This document shows, piece by piece, positions 49,142 through 57,345 of a stretch of DNA of 64,000 nucleotides; position 1 is the stretch's first letter; each line of letters starts with the position of its first letter. The notes below the pieces were generated by a model that was given only the letters and a program-made list of their open reading frames with translations, was not told the DNA's origin and ran no database searches. Origin of the DNA: Rouxiella badensis (GTDB lineage: Bacteria > Pseudomonadota > Gammaproteobacteria > Enterobacterales > Enterobacteriaceae). A program made the position numbers and the translations under genes. The DNA lies in assembly GCF_002093665.1 (NCBI RefSeq), contig NZ_MRWE01000011.1, forward strand, positions 62,001 to 126,000. The letters are read 5' to 3'.

Positions 49142-50527
49142 TCAGGCGCGCACCCGGCGTTTTATCGACATCATGTACCCGGCAATGGCACAGGCGGCGA
49201 TTAACCACGGCACCAGCTGTACCGCTTTGGAGTCACTTCCGCTGAGGATTTGTAGGTTGTTCACCACCAGAATCACGGTGATGAGCATGCCTGCCATCGA
49301 CAGCAGAGGAGCCCAAAAAACTTTCCATGCACCGAGATTACCGGCCCCTTCGCGGCGGAAGAACAGCATAACCGCCGCCGAGACCCCAATCTGCAACACC
49401 AGAATGCACAGGGTGGCAATCGCCGAACCGAAGGCAAAGATGTGCAGGATAGGGTCGACATGAGTGCTGCCGAGGCCTGCCAGCAACAGCAGTAAAATCA
49501 TGCTGTGCAGGTGGCTGGCGTTGTGTGGCGTGCCGTTGGTCGGATGGGTCTTGCACAGCTCTTTCCAGATAAGCCCGTCGCGGCTGATATTGAAAATATA
49601 GCGCGAAATATTGTTGTGAAAGGCGAGGGTGGCAGCGAACAGGCTGGTAATCAGCAGCACGGTCATGGTATCAACCGCCCACTGGCCGACGTACTGCCGG
49701 GTAATATTAAACACGAAGTTGCCCGGATCTTTCGCCGCGATGGCCACAATCTTGTCGAAGCCGTAGGCTTGAACCAACGACCAGCTGGTAAAGCAGAAGA
49801 AGGCGGTGATTAGCAGCAGGGCGCATACGGTGGCACGTGGAACCGTCTTCTCGGGGTTGCGGCACTCTTCGGCGTAGATAGCCGTTGACTCAAAGCCGAT
49901 GAAAGAGGCTATTGCGAACACGAAGGCGATACCGAGATTGCCGTGCAGAAAAACGGCAGGTTCGAAAGATCCCAAATTTAGCGGGCCGGTTTTTTTTATC
50001 AGGATCATCACGTCCATCAGCAGTACGATAGCGACTTCGGCAATCATTAATATTCCCAGCAGCTTACCGCCGACCTCGACTCTTTTTACCCCCAGCATCC
50101 AGGCTATCAGGGTAAACAGCATACTGCATGCCCACCACGGAATATGCGCTCCGACGTGCTGCTCAATAAACTGTTGGCTAAAGAACCCCAGCATGGCCAC
50201 CACGGCTAATTGCACCGAGAAATAGGCCATCAGCGCTAAAATTGATGCCGATCCACCCCAGCTTTCTCCCAGCCCTTTAGAAATATAACTGTAAAAAGCG
50301 CCAGAGCTTTTTACGTAGCGGCTCATGGTTATAAAGCCGACCGAAAAGACCATTAAAATTATGCAGGCCAGGATATAAATGACCGGAATACCGCCGCCGT
50401 TACCGGAGAATATCGCCACCGGCAGACCGCCAACCACGCCGGTCAGCGGCGAAGCGGCCGCCACGACAAAAAATACCAGTGAAAATAAGCCCAACGTATT
50501 TTTTCTTAATGAATGAGTGTTGCTCAT
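49142..50527 (-). CDS. APC-family amino acid/amine permease
   Basis: A 461-aa importer with about twelve TM helices. Typical APC features are FFVVAAASPLTGVVGGLPVAIF at helix 1, GAFYSYISKGLGESWGGSASILALMAYFSV, and FIGFESTAIYAEECRNPEKTVPRAT, the conserved helix 6 motif. ATG 50527 is used because AAGG lies 8 nt upstream; the frame is open for 21 more codons. It is divergent from an ornithine-cyclodeaminase-like gene, RidA and a DadA-like oxidase, so it probably imports the amino acid or amine that these genes degrade. Confidence 0.88.
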   Translation of the reverse strand: MSNTHSLRKNTLGLFSLVFFVVAAASPLTGVVGGLPVAIFSGNGGGIPVIYILACIILMVFSVGFITMSRYVKSSGAFYSYISKGLGESWGGSASILALMAYFSVQLAVVAMLGFFSQQFIEQHVGAHIPWWACSMLFTLIAWMLGVKRVEVGGKLLGILMIAEVAIVLLMDVMILIKKTGPLNLGSFEPAVFLHGNLGIAFVFAIASFIGFESTAIYAEECRNPEKTVPRATVCALLLITAFFCFTSWSLVQAYGFDKIVAIAAKDPGNFVFNITRQYVGQWAVDTMTVLLITSLFAATLAFHNNISRYIFNISRDGLIWKELCKTHPTNGTPHNASHLHSMILLLLLAGLGSTHVDPILHIFAFGSAIATLCILVLQIGVSAAVMLFFRREGAGNLGAWKVFWAPLLSMAGMLITVILVVNNLQILSGSDSKAVQLVPWLIAACAIAGYMMSIKRRVRA

Positions 50528-50816
50528 CGCCAGCGCCTTATTTAACAGTGAAAACGAATTAAAAGAACGGGGGTTCTTTTCGTCATACATCGATAAGCAT
50601 CATTCATCAGCCATGCGGGCAGAGATAGAAAAAATCGGACAGGCCCGGGGTGCATCGCAGGCACTATTTTGGTGCTTTTTAAAATCATTCAGCATGTCGC
50701 AAATATTCAATACACCCTCTGCCGACCACGTTATTTATGACTACCTCTGCCGCAGAACTTTGATTTAACGGCAAAGCGTATGACTTATTAACGTTAGGTT
50801 GAGAGAGGGATTAAAA

Positions 50817-51956
50817 ATGTCTGAAGCGACGAGAATCGATTTTATCTATCTGTCCGAGCAGGACATGATCCGCGCCGGTGTCACCGATATGCCCGCCTGT
50901 GTTGATACCATGGAAGAGATGTTTGGCCTGCTTTATCGGGGCGACTACCGCATGGCGGGGTCTAACAATGACTCGCACGGTGCGATGGTCACCTTTCCCG
51001 AAAACTCCCCGTTTCCTGCCATGCCAAAACCCACGGCCGACCGTCGCCTGATGGCTATGCCTGCCTATCTTGGCGGCAATTTCTGTACCGCCGGGGTCAA
51101 GTGGTACGGCTCCAATATCGCCAACAGGGAGAAGGGCCTGCCGCGCTCGATTCTGATGTTTACGCTCAACGATGCCGACACCGGTGCACCGTTGGCACAT
51201 ATGTCGGCGAATTTACTGTCGGCCTACCGCACCGGGGCTATCCCAGGCGTTGGCGCGCGTCATCTGGCGCGTAAAGACTCGCGGGTGATTGGTCTGCTCG
51301 GCCCTGGCGTAATGGGTAAAACGACCGTTGCCGCCTTTATGGCCGTTTGCCCGCGGATTGACACCCTCAAAATCAAAGGTCGTGGACAAAAAAACCTTGA
51401 TAACTTTATCACCTGGGTGAGCCAGACCTTCCCGCAAATCACCCGCGTGCAGGTGGTCGATACGCTTGAAGAGGTGGTGCGTGATTCAGACATTGTGACC
51501 TATTGCAGCTCGGGAGAGGTTGGCAACCCCGAGACTTATCCTCTGGTGAAGCGCGAATGGGTCAAGCCGGGAACCTTTCTGGCGATGCCTGCGTTGTGCA
51601 ACATCGACGAAGGCATGGAGCAGCGCGACGTGCGCAAGGTGCTCGACAACACTGGCCTGTATAAAGCCTGGTTTGAAGAGGTGCCAAAACCGGCGCACCA
51701 CACCATTCCGGTGATCGGCGTGCGCTTTATGGACATGATAGCCGAGGGCAAAATCACCGAAGACGAGGTGGAGGACATCGGAAAAATCATCGCAGGTGAT
51801 GCCCCGGGCCGCCGAAATGACGAGGAAATTATTATCATGTCGGTCGGCGGCATGCCGGTAGAAGACGTGGCTTGGGGCACGGTGATTTATCGCAACGCAG
51901 TCAAAAACGATATCGGCGTAAAACTCAACCTGTGGGAAACCCCGGTGCTGAGCTAA
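50817..51956 (+). CDS. Ornithine cyclodeaminase/mu-crystallin family protein
   Basis: A 379-aa NAD(P)-dependent protein of the OCD/mu-crystallin family, which includes cyclodeaminases, ketimine reductases and alanine dehydrogenases. It contains GGNFCTAGVKWYGS (substrate Lys), LLSAYRTGAIPGVGARHLA and the Rossmann loop VIGLLGPGVMGKTT. It is longer than classical OCD (about 350 aa). This subgroup is sometimes labelled tyramine oxidase subunit B; I cannot confirm that function. ATG 50817 follows AGGGA by 6 nt. It is followed by RidA and an FAD amine/amino acid oxidase, a combination that fits degradation through imine intermediates. Confidence 0.82.
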   Translation: MSEATRIDFIYLSEQDMIRAGVTDMPACVDTMEEMFGLLYRGDYRMAGSNNDSHGAMVTFPENSPFPAMPKPTADRRLMAMPAYLGGNFCTAGVKWYGSNIANREKGLPRSILMFTLNDADTGAPLAHMSANLLSAYRTGAIPGVGARHLARKDSRVIGLLGPGVMGKTTVAAFMAVCPRIDTLKIKGRGQKNLDNFITWVSQTFPQITRVQVVDTLEEVVRDSDIVTYCSSGEVGNPETYPLVKREWVKPGTFLAMPALCNIDEGMEQRDVRKVLDNTGLYKAWFEEVPKPAHHTIPVIGVRFMDMIAEGKITEDEVEDIGKIIAGDAPGRRNDEEIIIMSVGGMPVEDVAWGTVIYRNAVKNDIGVKLNLWETPVLS

Positions 51957-52001
51957 GGCTGTGCCTTTTTCTTGTCCATTCAAACTATCGGGAACAACAT
52001 C

Positions 52002-52424
52002 ATGACGCGCATTGTAAAAGTAAAAACCGGCTCGGCCTTTGAAGAACAGGCCAGTTATTCACGCCTGGTGGCGGTAGATAACTGGATTTATGTCTCGAAT
52101 ACCGCCGGACGCAACCCACAGACCAAAGAAATTCCGCACGACGTTACCGAACAAACGCTACAGGTGTTCGCCAACATTGAGACGGCTCTGGCCGCCGCTG
52201 ACGCCACGTTGGCCGATGTTATTTGCTCGCGGGTGTTTATTCAGAACCCTGAGGACGTCGCGTTGGTGATGCCGCTTATTGGTCAGAAGTTTCGCGGCAT
52301 TAATCCGGCCAGCACCGTGACCTGTCCGCCCCTCGGTTCAACCGTTTATAAGGTGGAGATTGAGGTGACCGCCTATCGCGGCGCCTCGCGTGCCGAGGTA
52401 GAAGCGATAACCGTCTCGCTTTAA
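52002..52424 (+). CDS. RidA family (YjgF/YER057c) imine deaminase
   Basis: A 140-aa Rid protein, a trimeric enzyme that hydrolyses reactive enamines or imines to the keto form plus ammonia. Seen are VYVSNTAG-like IYVSNTAGRN, VTEQTLQVFANIETALAAADATLADVI, and PASTVTCPPLGSTVYKVEIEVTA. The Arg that marks deaminase-active RidA (normally in the R-x-x-x-x motif near residue 105) appears to be replaced here by a PPLGS segment, so it is one of the Rid1-7 subfamilies. ATG 52002 follows GGGAA. It sits between the OCD-like and DadA-like genes; an imine made by the oxidase is its natural substrate. Confidence 0.87.
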   Translation: MTRIVKVKTGSAFEEQASYSRLVAVDNWIYVSNTAGRNPQTKEIPHDVTEQTLQVFANIETALAAADATLADVICSRVFIQNPEDVALVMPLIGQKFRGINPASTVTCPPLGSTVYKVEIEVTAYRGASRAEVEAITVSL

Positions 52425-52478
52425 TCATGCCGATGGCTCGCTGCCGTCAGCAACAACTATCCCGCAAGAGGGTAAGCT

Positions 52479-53771
52479 ATGGTTCCTGAAATAAGTCCGG
52501 TGCAAACGTCGCCGAAGTTTCCCTCCGCCACCGGGGTGGTAATTATCGGAGGCGGTATTGTCGGCCTGACGGCGGCGTTAACGCTGGCCGAGCGCAACAT
52601 TCCCGTGGTGGTGCTTGAGAAGGGGCGCATCGCGGGCGAACAGTCGTCGCGTAATCTGGGCTGGGTGCGCAAAACCAGCCGCCACGCTGAGGATATTCCT
52701 TTGGCGCAGGCGGCAGACCGGCTGTGGGCCGATATGTCCGTGCGGGTGGGCAGCGACGTAGGCTACCGTCAGGCGGGAATCATGTTTCTGGCGCGGACGC
52801 AGGCGCAGAGGGCGATGCACGAGGGATGGCTGAAGTCGGTGGCGCATCTCTCCCTCGACTCAAGATTACTGAGCGCGCGGGAGATTGCCAATCTGGTACC
52901 GGGCGGGCGAGGGCACTGGGCCGGTGGCCTGTATACGCCTTCGGACGGACGGGCAGAGCCGACGCTCGCGGCCAGCGCTATCGCCAGAGCCGCGCTAGCC
53001 AAGGGGGCTGTCATCGTTGAGAACTGCGCGGTGCGGGGGCTTGCGACCTCTGCGGGCAGAGTCAGCGGGGTGGTCACCGAACGCGGTGAAATCCGCTGTG
53101 AGCAGGCGTTGCTGGCGGGCGGGTTGTGGTCGAGGCGTCTGCTCGGCAACCACGGCATTTCGCTGCCCACGCTGCCGCTAATTTGCACCGTGCTGCGGAC
53201 AAAACCGATGCAAGGGCCAACGGATATTGCCATCGGCGGCCCTGATTTCTCTTTTCGCCAGCACAAGGACGGCGGGTTTATCATCACCCAGCGCGGCGCG
53301 CTCGACGCCTGCCTGACGCTGGATCATCTGTTATTAGGGCATCGTTACCTGCCGCAGCTTAAAACGCAGCGTGACTTTTTGCGCATCTCGCTGGGCAAGG
53401 TATTCGTAAAGGATTTGGCACTGCCGCGCCGTTGGCCCCTGTCGCGGCCTTCGCCGTTCGAGCAGGTTCGCACCCTCGACCCGCCGGCTAACCCGGCATT
53501 GAACCGCGAGGCGATGAATAACCTGATGGCCGCATGGCCAGCGTTTGAAAAAGCAGAAATTGAGCAGGCGTGGGCGGGCACGATAGACGTGACGCCGGAC
53601 TCGAATCCGGTCATCGGGCCGGTGAGCGCGCTGCCCGGTTTGACCGTGGCGACCGGCTTCTCGGGACACGGTTTTGGCACCTCGCCGGCAACGGGGCAGC
53701 TGGCAGCTGACCTGCTCTGTGCGATTCCACCCATCATTAACCCTGCGCCTTATCGTTTTGAACGTTTCTGA
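52479..53771 (+). CDS. FAD-dependent amino acid/amine oxidase (DAO/DadA family)
   Basis: A 430-aa flavoprotein of the DAO family. FAD fold: VVIIGGGIVGLTAALTLAERNIPVVVLEKG. It continues AGEQSSRNLGWVRKTSRH, where the QSSRNLG stretch is typical of this subgroup, and closes with GLTVATGFSGHGFGTSPATGQLAADLL. It oxidises a C-N bond to an imine. The preceding RidA would hydrolyse the imine and the OCD-like enzyme would act on a related ketimine. No signal peptide. It ends at a strong hairpin before the AraC gene. Confidence 0.87.
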   Translation: MVPEISPVQTSPKFPSATGVVIIGGGIVGLTAALTLAERNIPVVVLEKGRIAGEQSSRNLGWVRKTSRHAEDIPLAQAADRLWADMSVRVGSDVGYRQAGIMFLARTQAQRAMHEGWLKSVAHLSLDSRLLSAREIANLVPGGRGHWAGGLYTPSDGRAEPTLAASAIARAALAKGAVIVENCAVRGLATSAGRVSGVVTERGEIRCEQALLAGGLWSRRLLGNHGISLPTLPLICTVLRTKPMQGPTDIAIGGPDFSFRQHKDGGFIITQRGALDACLTLDHLLLGHRYLPQLKTQRDFLRISLGKVFVKDLALPRRWPLSRPSPFEQVRTLDPPANPALNREAMNNLMAAWPAFEKAEIEQAWAGTIDVTPDSNPVIGPVSALPGLTVATGFSGHGFGTSPATGQLAADLLCAIPPIINPAPYRFERF

Positions 53772-53800
53772 ATTTCTGCACCCTACACTGACACTCTTTG

Positions 53801-53831
53801 CTCAGGCTGCCCCCTCTGGGGTCAGCCTGAG
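53801..53831. terminator. Bidirectional terminator before the AraC gene
   Basis: CTCAGGCTG and CAGCCTGAG form a 9-bp outer stem, with CCCC/GGGG inside it after one mismatch. It lies between the convergent oxidase and AraC genes. Confidence 0.8.
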
Positions 53832-53839
53832 GCCTACTT

Positions 53840-54673
53840 TTAGTTATAGCGGATGCGCTCATCATAAATTTCCTGCGCGATGCGTCGCTGATAGTCCAGC
53901 GGCGTCGTACTTACCAGTTTCTTGAATTCGCGCAGGAAGTGCGACTGATCGCTAAAGCCGAGGTCGAACGCCAGGTCGGACGAGGTCATGCTGCCGTGCT
54001 GATGCAGGGTATTCAGGGCCGACTGGCAGCGAATAATGCGGCTGAAGGCCTTCGGTGACATGCCGGTGTCCTGGCGGAACTGGCGCTGGAGCGTGCGGCA
54101 GGAGTATCCGGTCAACGCCTCGAGCTGCTCCATCCTGATATTGCCGCGCTGCTGGTGGATGGCCTGAATAACCCCCGGCGTGCTGGCGGAAGATTTACGC
54201 AGCAGTCGCGGCGTAAAGTTACGGTTAAACAGTTCGATTTTCCGTGAGAACAGCGGCGTTTCAACGATTTGTTCGAGCGCGAGGCGCGAACCGGGAATCA
54301 CGTCGAGGAAGCTGAACTCTCTGTCAGTGATTTCTTCCGCCATCAGATCGAGAAAATCCGGGATAACGCCGGGGACGAAACGCACGCCGAAATAGTGATG
54401 GCCGCTTATCAGCTCTGCGCTGCGCGCCTCAAGCGTCGTGCCGCAGACGCGTCCGGTCGGCGAAGACGCATTGCAGTCGAAGAGGATATCAACACAGCCG
54501 TCCGGGACCGCCATGGTCTGACTGGCCGTCTGTGCAACGTTGAAGCTGTAGAAATGAGAAATCGCCGGATGCTCAGAGGCTATCACCGAATAATGCTGCT
54601 CGGCGCTGAGCACAAACCACGGTTGCTCGGGGCGAAGTGTTAACGCGTGACGCGGAGTTAAAACATCTGACAT
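53840..54673 (-). CDS. AraC-family regulator
   Basis: A 277-aa transcription factor. The C-terminal pair of helix-turn-helices reads MEQLEALTGYSCRTLQRQFRQDTGMSPKAFSRIIRCQSALN and SDLAFDLGFSDQSHFLREFKKLVSTTPLDYQRR. The N-terminal part contains an ISHFYSF and VPDGCVDILFDC segment, known from DUF6597-type AraC proteins. It is convergent with the OCD-RidA-oxidase operon and could regulate it. It follows the efe terminator in the same direction. Confidence 0.87.
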   Translation of the reverse strand: MSDVLTPRHALTLRPEQPWFVLSAEQHYSVIASEHPAISHFYSFNVAQTASQTMAVPDGCVDILFDCNASSPTGRVCGTTLEARSAELISGHHYFGVRFVPGVIPDFLDLMAEEITDREFSFLDVIPGSRLALEQIVETPLFSRKIELFNRNFTPRLLRKSSASTPGVIQAIHQQRGNIRMEQLEALTGYSCRTLQRQFRQDTGMSPKAFSRIIRCQSALNTLHQHGSMTSSDLAFDLGFSDQSHFLREFKKLVSTTPLDYQRRIAQEIYDERIRYN

Positions 54674-54728
54674 GGCGTATTCCTGTGGCGGCTGAAGAAA
54701 GCCACAGATCTATGCAATCCGCGCGCCA

Positions 54729-54758
54729 GAAAAACAAAAAGCCGGCAATTGCCGACTT
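54729..54758 (-). terminator. Terminator of the efeUOB operon
   Basis: Minus strand: AAGTCGGC-AATT-GCCGGCTT followed by TTTGTTTTT. It lies 28 bp after the efeB stop. Confidence 0.82.
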
Positions 54759-54786
54759 TGTGTCATTGTCACAGGCTTATTATTAT

Positions 54787-56055
54787 TTATGCCTCGAACA
54801 TCTCGGCACCGATATAAGATCCTTCCTTCGGGGCAGGAGGGACAAAAAATATTCCAGAACCAACATGAGAAATATATTCGTTCATGGCGTCAGATGCGCC
54901 AAGCTTGGCCTGTAGCGTTTCAAAGTGCGCCGGATCTTTCTGATAGCTGATAAACAGTAAGCCTGCACTCAGCATGCCTTCATTGTTTAATCCGTCAGTA
55001 AAGTTGTATGAGCGTCGCAGAATACGTATTCCGTTATTATTCTCATGAGCAGCCAGACTGATGTGCGCCGTAGCCGGAATGACTAAATTACCCGACTCGT
55101 CTTTTTTGGTGAAATCTGGAGTATCGAATTCCTTGGTTCCGCTTAGCGGAGCCCCAGAAACCTTGTGTCGACCAAAGATATTATTCTGATCGCTAACACG
55201 GTCGGTATCCCAGTTTTCCATGCGCATCATGATCTTGCGCACCACCTGATAGCTGCCGCGCTGTTGCCAGGCCGGGCCGCCATCGTCAATCCAGACAAAC
55301 TTGTCGATATCGTCTTTTTCGGTGATGTTGCGCGTGCCGTCTTTAAAGCCGAACAGGTTACGCGGCGTCGATTGCCCTTTGCCCGCCGATGCGCGTCCGA
55401 ATCCCAACACTGACCAGCGCGTTTCCGCTGCGCCGGTGTCTTTTGCGATACGCGCCAGGTTGCGGATTGCGTGATAAGCCACCTGCGGATCGTCGGCACA
55501 GGCCTGCAAAGACAGGTCGCCACCGGTCAATTCTGCTTTCAGGTTGTCGCTTGGCAGCTGCACCAGCTCACGCATTAGCGCCGGTTTGTATTTCGCGAGA
55601 CCGAAGGCGTCGGTGAAAATACGCGGACCGAGGCCAACGGTGACGGTCAGCGAGGCCGGACCGAGATCCAGCGCTTCGCCGGTGTCTGCGCCCACGCCGC
55701 TGTCGCGAATCGGCTCAACCTGACCGAGGGTTTCACCCTTCATCAGCTGGGCAATTGCCGAGGACCAGCGGGCCAGCAACACCTGCAAATCGCGCGGGTT
55801 GGTGGAAGTCATATCGAAGGTCATATACATGATATAGCGCTGCGGTGGCGTGGCGATGCCCGCCTGCTCCGCAGTACCGTAAAACGCATGTTCCTGCGAC
55901 AAATCCACCTTATCTTCAGGGTCGTTGTCCGCCACGGTTTTATTGTGTGCAGACCCGACCATCGGAATAGCCAGCGCGCTGGCCACCGCTCCTTTTAATA
56001 AATTTCGACGTGAAAATACTCCGGCCTCCCTGGCCGGATGTTGTTTACTGCTCAT
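54787..56055 (-). CDS. efeB: EfeB, deferrochelatase/DyP-type peroxidase
   Basis: A 422-aa periplasmic haem peroxidase that works with EfeU and EfeO in iron uptake; it oxidises ferrous iron or releases iron from haem. The N-terminus has a twin-arginine signal (FSRRNLLKGAVASALAIPM). The DyP motif GxxDG appears in LFGFKDGTRN. The proximal His is in ATAHISLAAHE and the distal Arg in ILRRSYNF. It is the last gene of the operon, 3 bp after efeO. Length matches E. coli EfeB (423). Confidence 0.95.
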   Translation of the reverse strand: MSSKQHPAREAGVFSRRNLLKGAVASALAIPMVGSAHNKTVADNDPEDKVDLSQEHAFYGTAEQAGIATPPQRYIMYMTFDMTSTNPRDLQVLLARWSSAIAQLMKGETLGQVEPIRDSGVGADTGEALDLGPASLTVTVGLGPRIFTDAFGLAKYKPALMRELVQLPSDNLKAELTGGDLSLQACADDPQVAYHAIRNLARIAKDTGAAETRWSVLGFGRASAGKGQSTPRNLFGFKDGTRNITEKDDIDKFVWIDDGGPAWQQRGSYQVVRKIMMRMENWDTDRVSDQNNIFGRHKVSGAPLSGTKEFDTPDFTKKDESGNLVIPATAHISLAAHENNNGIRILRRSYNFTDGLNNEGMLSAGLLFISYQKDPAHFETLQAKLGASDAMNEYISHVGSGIFFVPPAPKEGSYIGAEMFEA

Positions 56056-56058
56056 TAA

Positions 56059-57285
56059 TCATTTGCCTCCGCTGGTGGCCACTTTCTCAGCGATTTTAGA
56101 CAACGGCTCTTGCAGCGCCTGAACGCTACGGCTCAGCTTGGCGCCGTCAGCCGCTTTGATTTCGGCGGTGTAGTATTTGAAGCCGCCTGGGACTTTAGGG
56201 TCACGGTAAGTGTCCAGAAGCTTGTTAACCGCATCAAACTGCTCGGCAACGCGTTTGGTCAAGTCTGGATCGATCTTCTCGAGGCCCGGTTGCAGGTAAG
56301 CGAAGGACTGCTGTGCGCCTTCCACGTTGCCTGCAAAGTCTACCAGGTCGATGTGGCTGAAGGCTTCTTCTTCACCGCTGATTTTAGTGCTCTGCACTTC
56401 TTCCAGCAGGTCCGCTGCGCCGTTTGCCAGATCTTCTGGTTTATAGGTTAATGCTTTGGTCAGCTTGTCGAGCTGCTGAACGTTTTTCTGCAATTCTGCG
56501 GCCAGCTGTTTAGTTTCTGGGGTTATTTTCCCGTTACCGAACAGATCGCGTTCGATAGCGTGGAAGCCGTGCCAGCCCACTTTAGGGTCAAGGTTGGAGG
56601 CGCGCATGTCAATCAGGTAATCGAGGTTGCCCGCGTTGTCCGTGGCCTTGAAGCCCGGCAGCACGAAGCCGCTGACGTCAGATTCGATACGCTCGTAGAA
56701 AGGACGCGCTTTTGCATAGTCTTCTTTGGCTTTGGTCAGATTACCCGCGTCGATGTCGGTTTTCAGACGATCGACCGCGACGACCATGGCATCGACCACG
56801 CCGTTAACGTAGGTGGAGTAGCCTTTCGTGCCGTCGGCCAGCAGGGTACCTGCGCTGCCTACCGGCTGTGCGGCGCTCTTACCGGTGACGGTGAAGTTGA
56901 TCAGTTCCTGTTTTGCACCCGGGCAATACAGCTGATAGGTGCCGCCGTCCAGCGTCAGGGTGAATTTGGATGCCGGCAGGCCCGGAGCCAGATTCTCTTT
57001 TTCACCCAGAATACGGTTGTCGCTCAGCAGTTCGATTTCGGTCAGCGAGGTCGCGGTTTTGTTAATCACGTTAAAGGTGATTGGGCCTGCTTTTGCCGTG
57101 TTGTGGTCGATAACGCATGAGCCGCCGTCGGCGCTGGTCATCGTAATATTGACCTGTGCGGCTCCGTTTTTAACCGGTGCCGGTGCTGCATCCTGAGAGT
57201 AGGCATCAACAGAGAACATCAGCAGTGCAGTCAGACATCCGGCTGTGGTCAGAGCTTCTTTTCTCTTAAAAGTTTTTTTAAACAT
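56059..57285 (-). CDS. efeO: EfeO, periplasmic iron-binding component
   Basis: A 408-aa periplasmic protein. After a Sec signal (LTTAGCLTALLMFSVDAYSQ) come a cupredoxin-like domain (residues about 45-140, with MTSADGGSCVID and YQLYCPGAKQE) and a C-terminal imelysin/peptidase-M75 domain with the HxxE metal motif in HGFHAIERDLFG. It delivers iron to the EfeU channel. ATG 57285 has AAAGGA 7 nt upstream; the open frame extends 9 codons further. It lies 60 bp after efeU and 3 bp before efeB. Confidence 0.94.
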   Translation of the reverse strand: MFKKTFKRKEALTTAGCLTALLMFSVDAYSQDAAPAPVKNGAAQVNITMTSADGGSCVIDHNTAKAGPITFNVINKTATSLTEIELLSDNRILGEKENLAPGLPASKFTLTLDGGTYQLYCPGAKQELINFTVTGKSAAQPVGSAGTLLADGTKGYSTYVNGVVDAMVVAVDRLKTDIDAGNLTKAKEDYAKARPFYERIESDVSGFVLPGFKATDNAGNLDYLIDMRASNLDPKVGWHGFHAIERDLFGNGKITPETKQLAAELQKNVQQLDKLTKALTYKPEDLANGAADLLEEVQSTKISGEEEAFSHIDLVDFAGNVEGAQQSFAYLQPGLEKIDPDLTKRVAEQFDAVNKLLDTYRDPKVPGGFKYYTAEIKAADGAKLSRSVQALQEPLSKIAEKVATSGGK

Positions 57286-57345
57286 AACGCTGTCCTTTAT
57301 TGTTATCAGCAAGGTAGTACGAGTTAGGTCGATCTAGAGGTTCTG

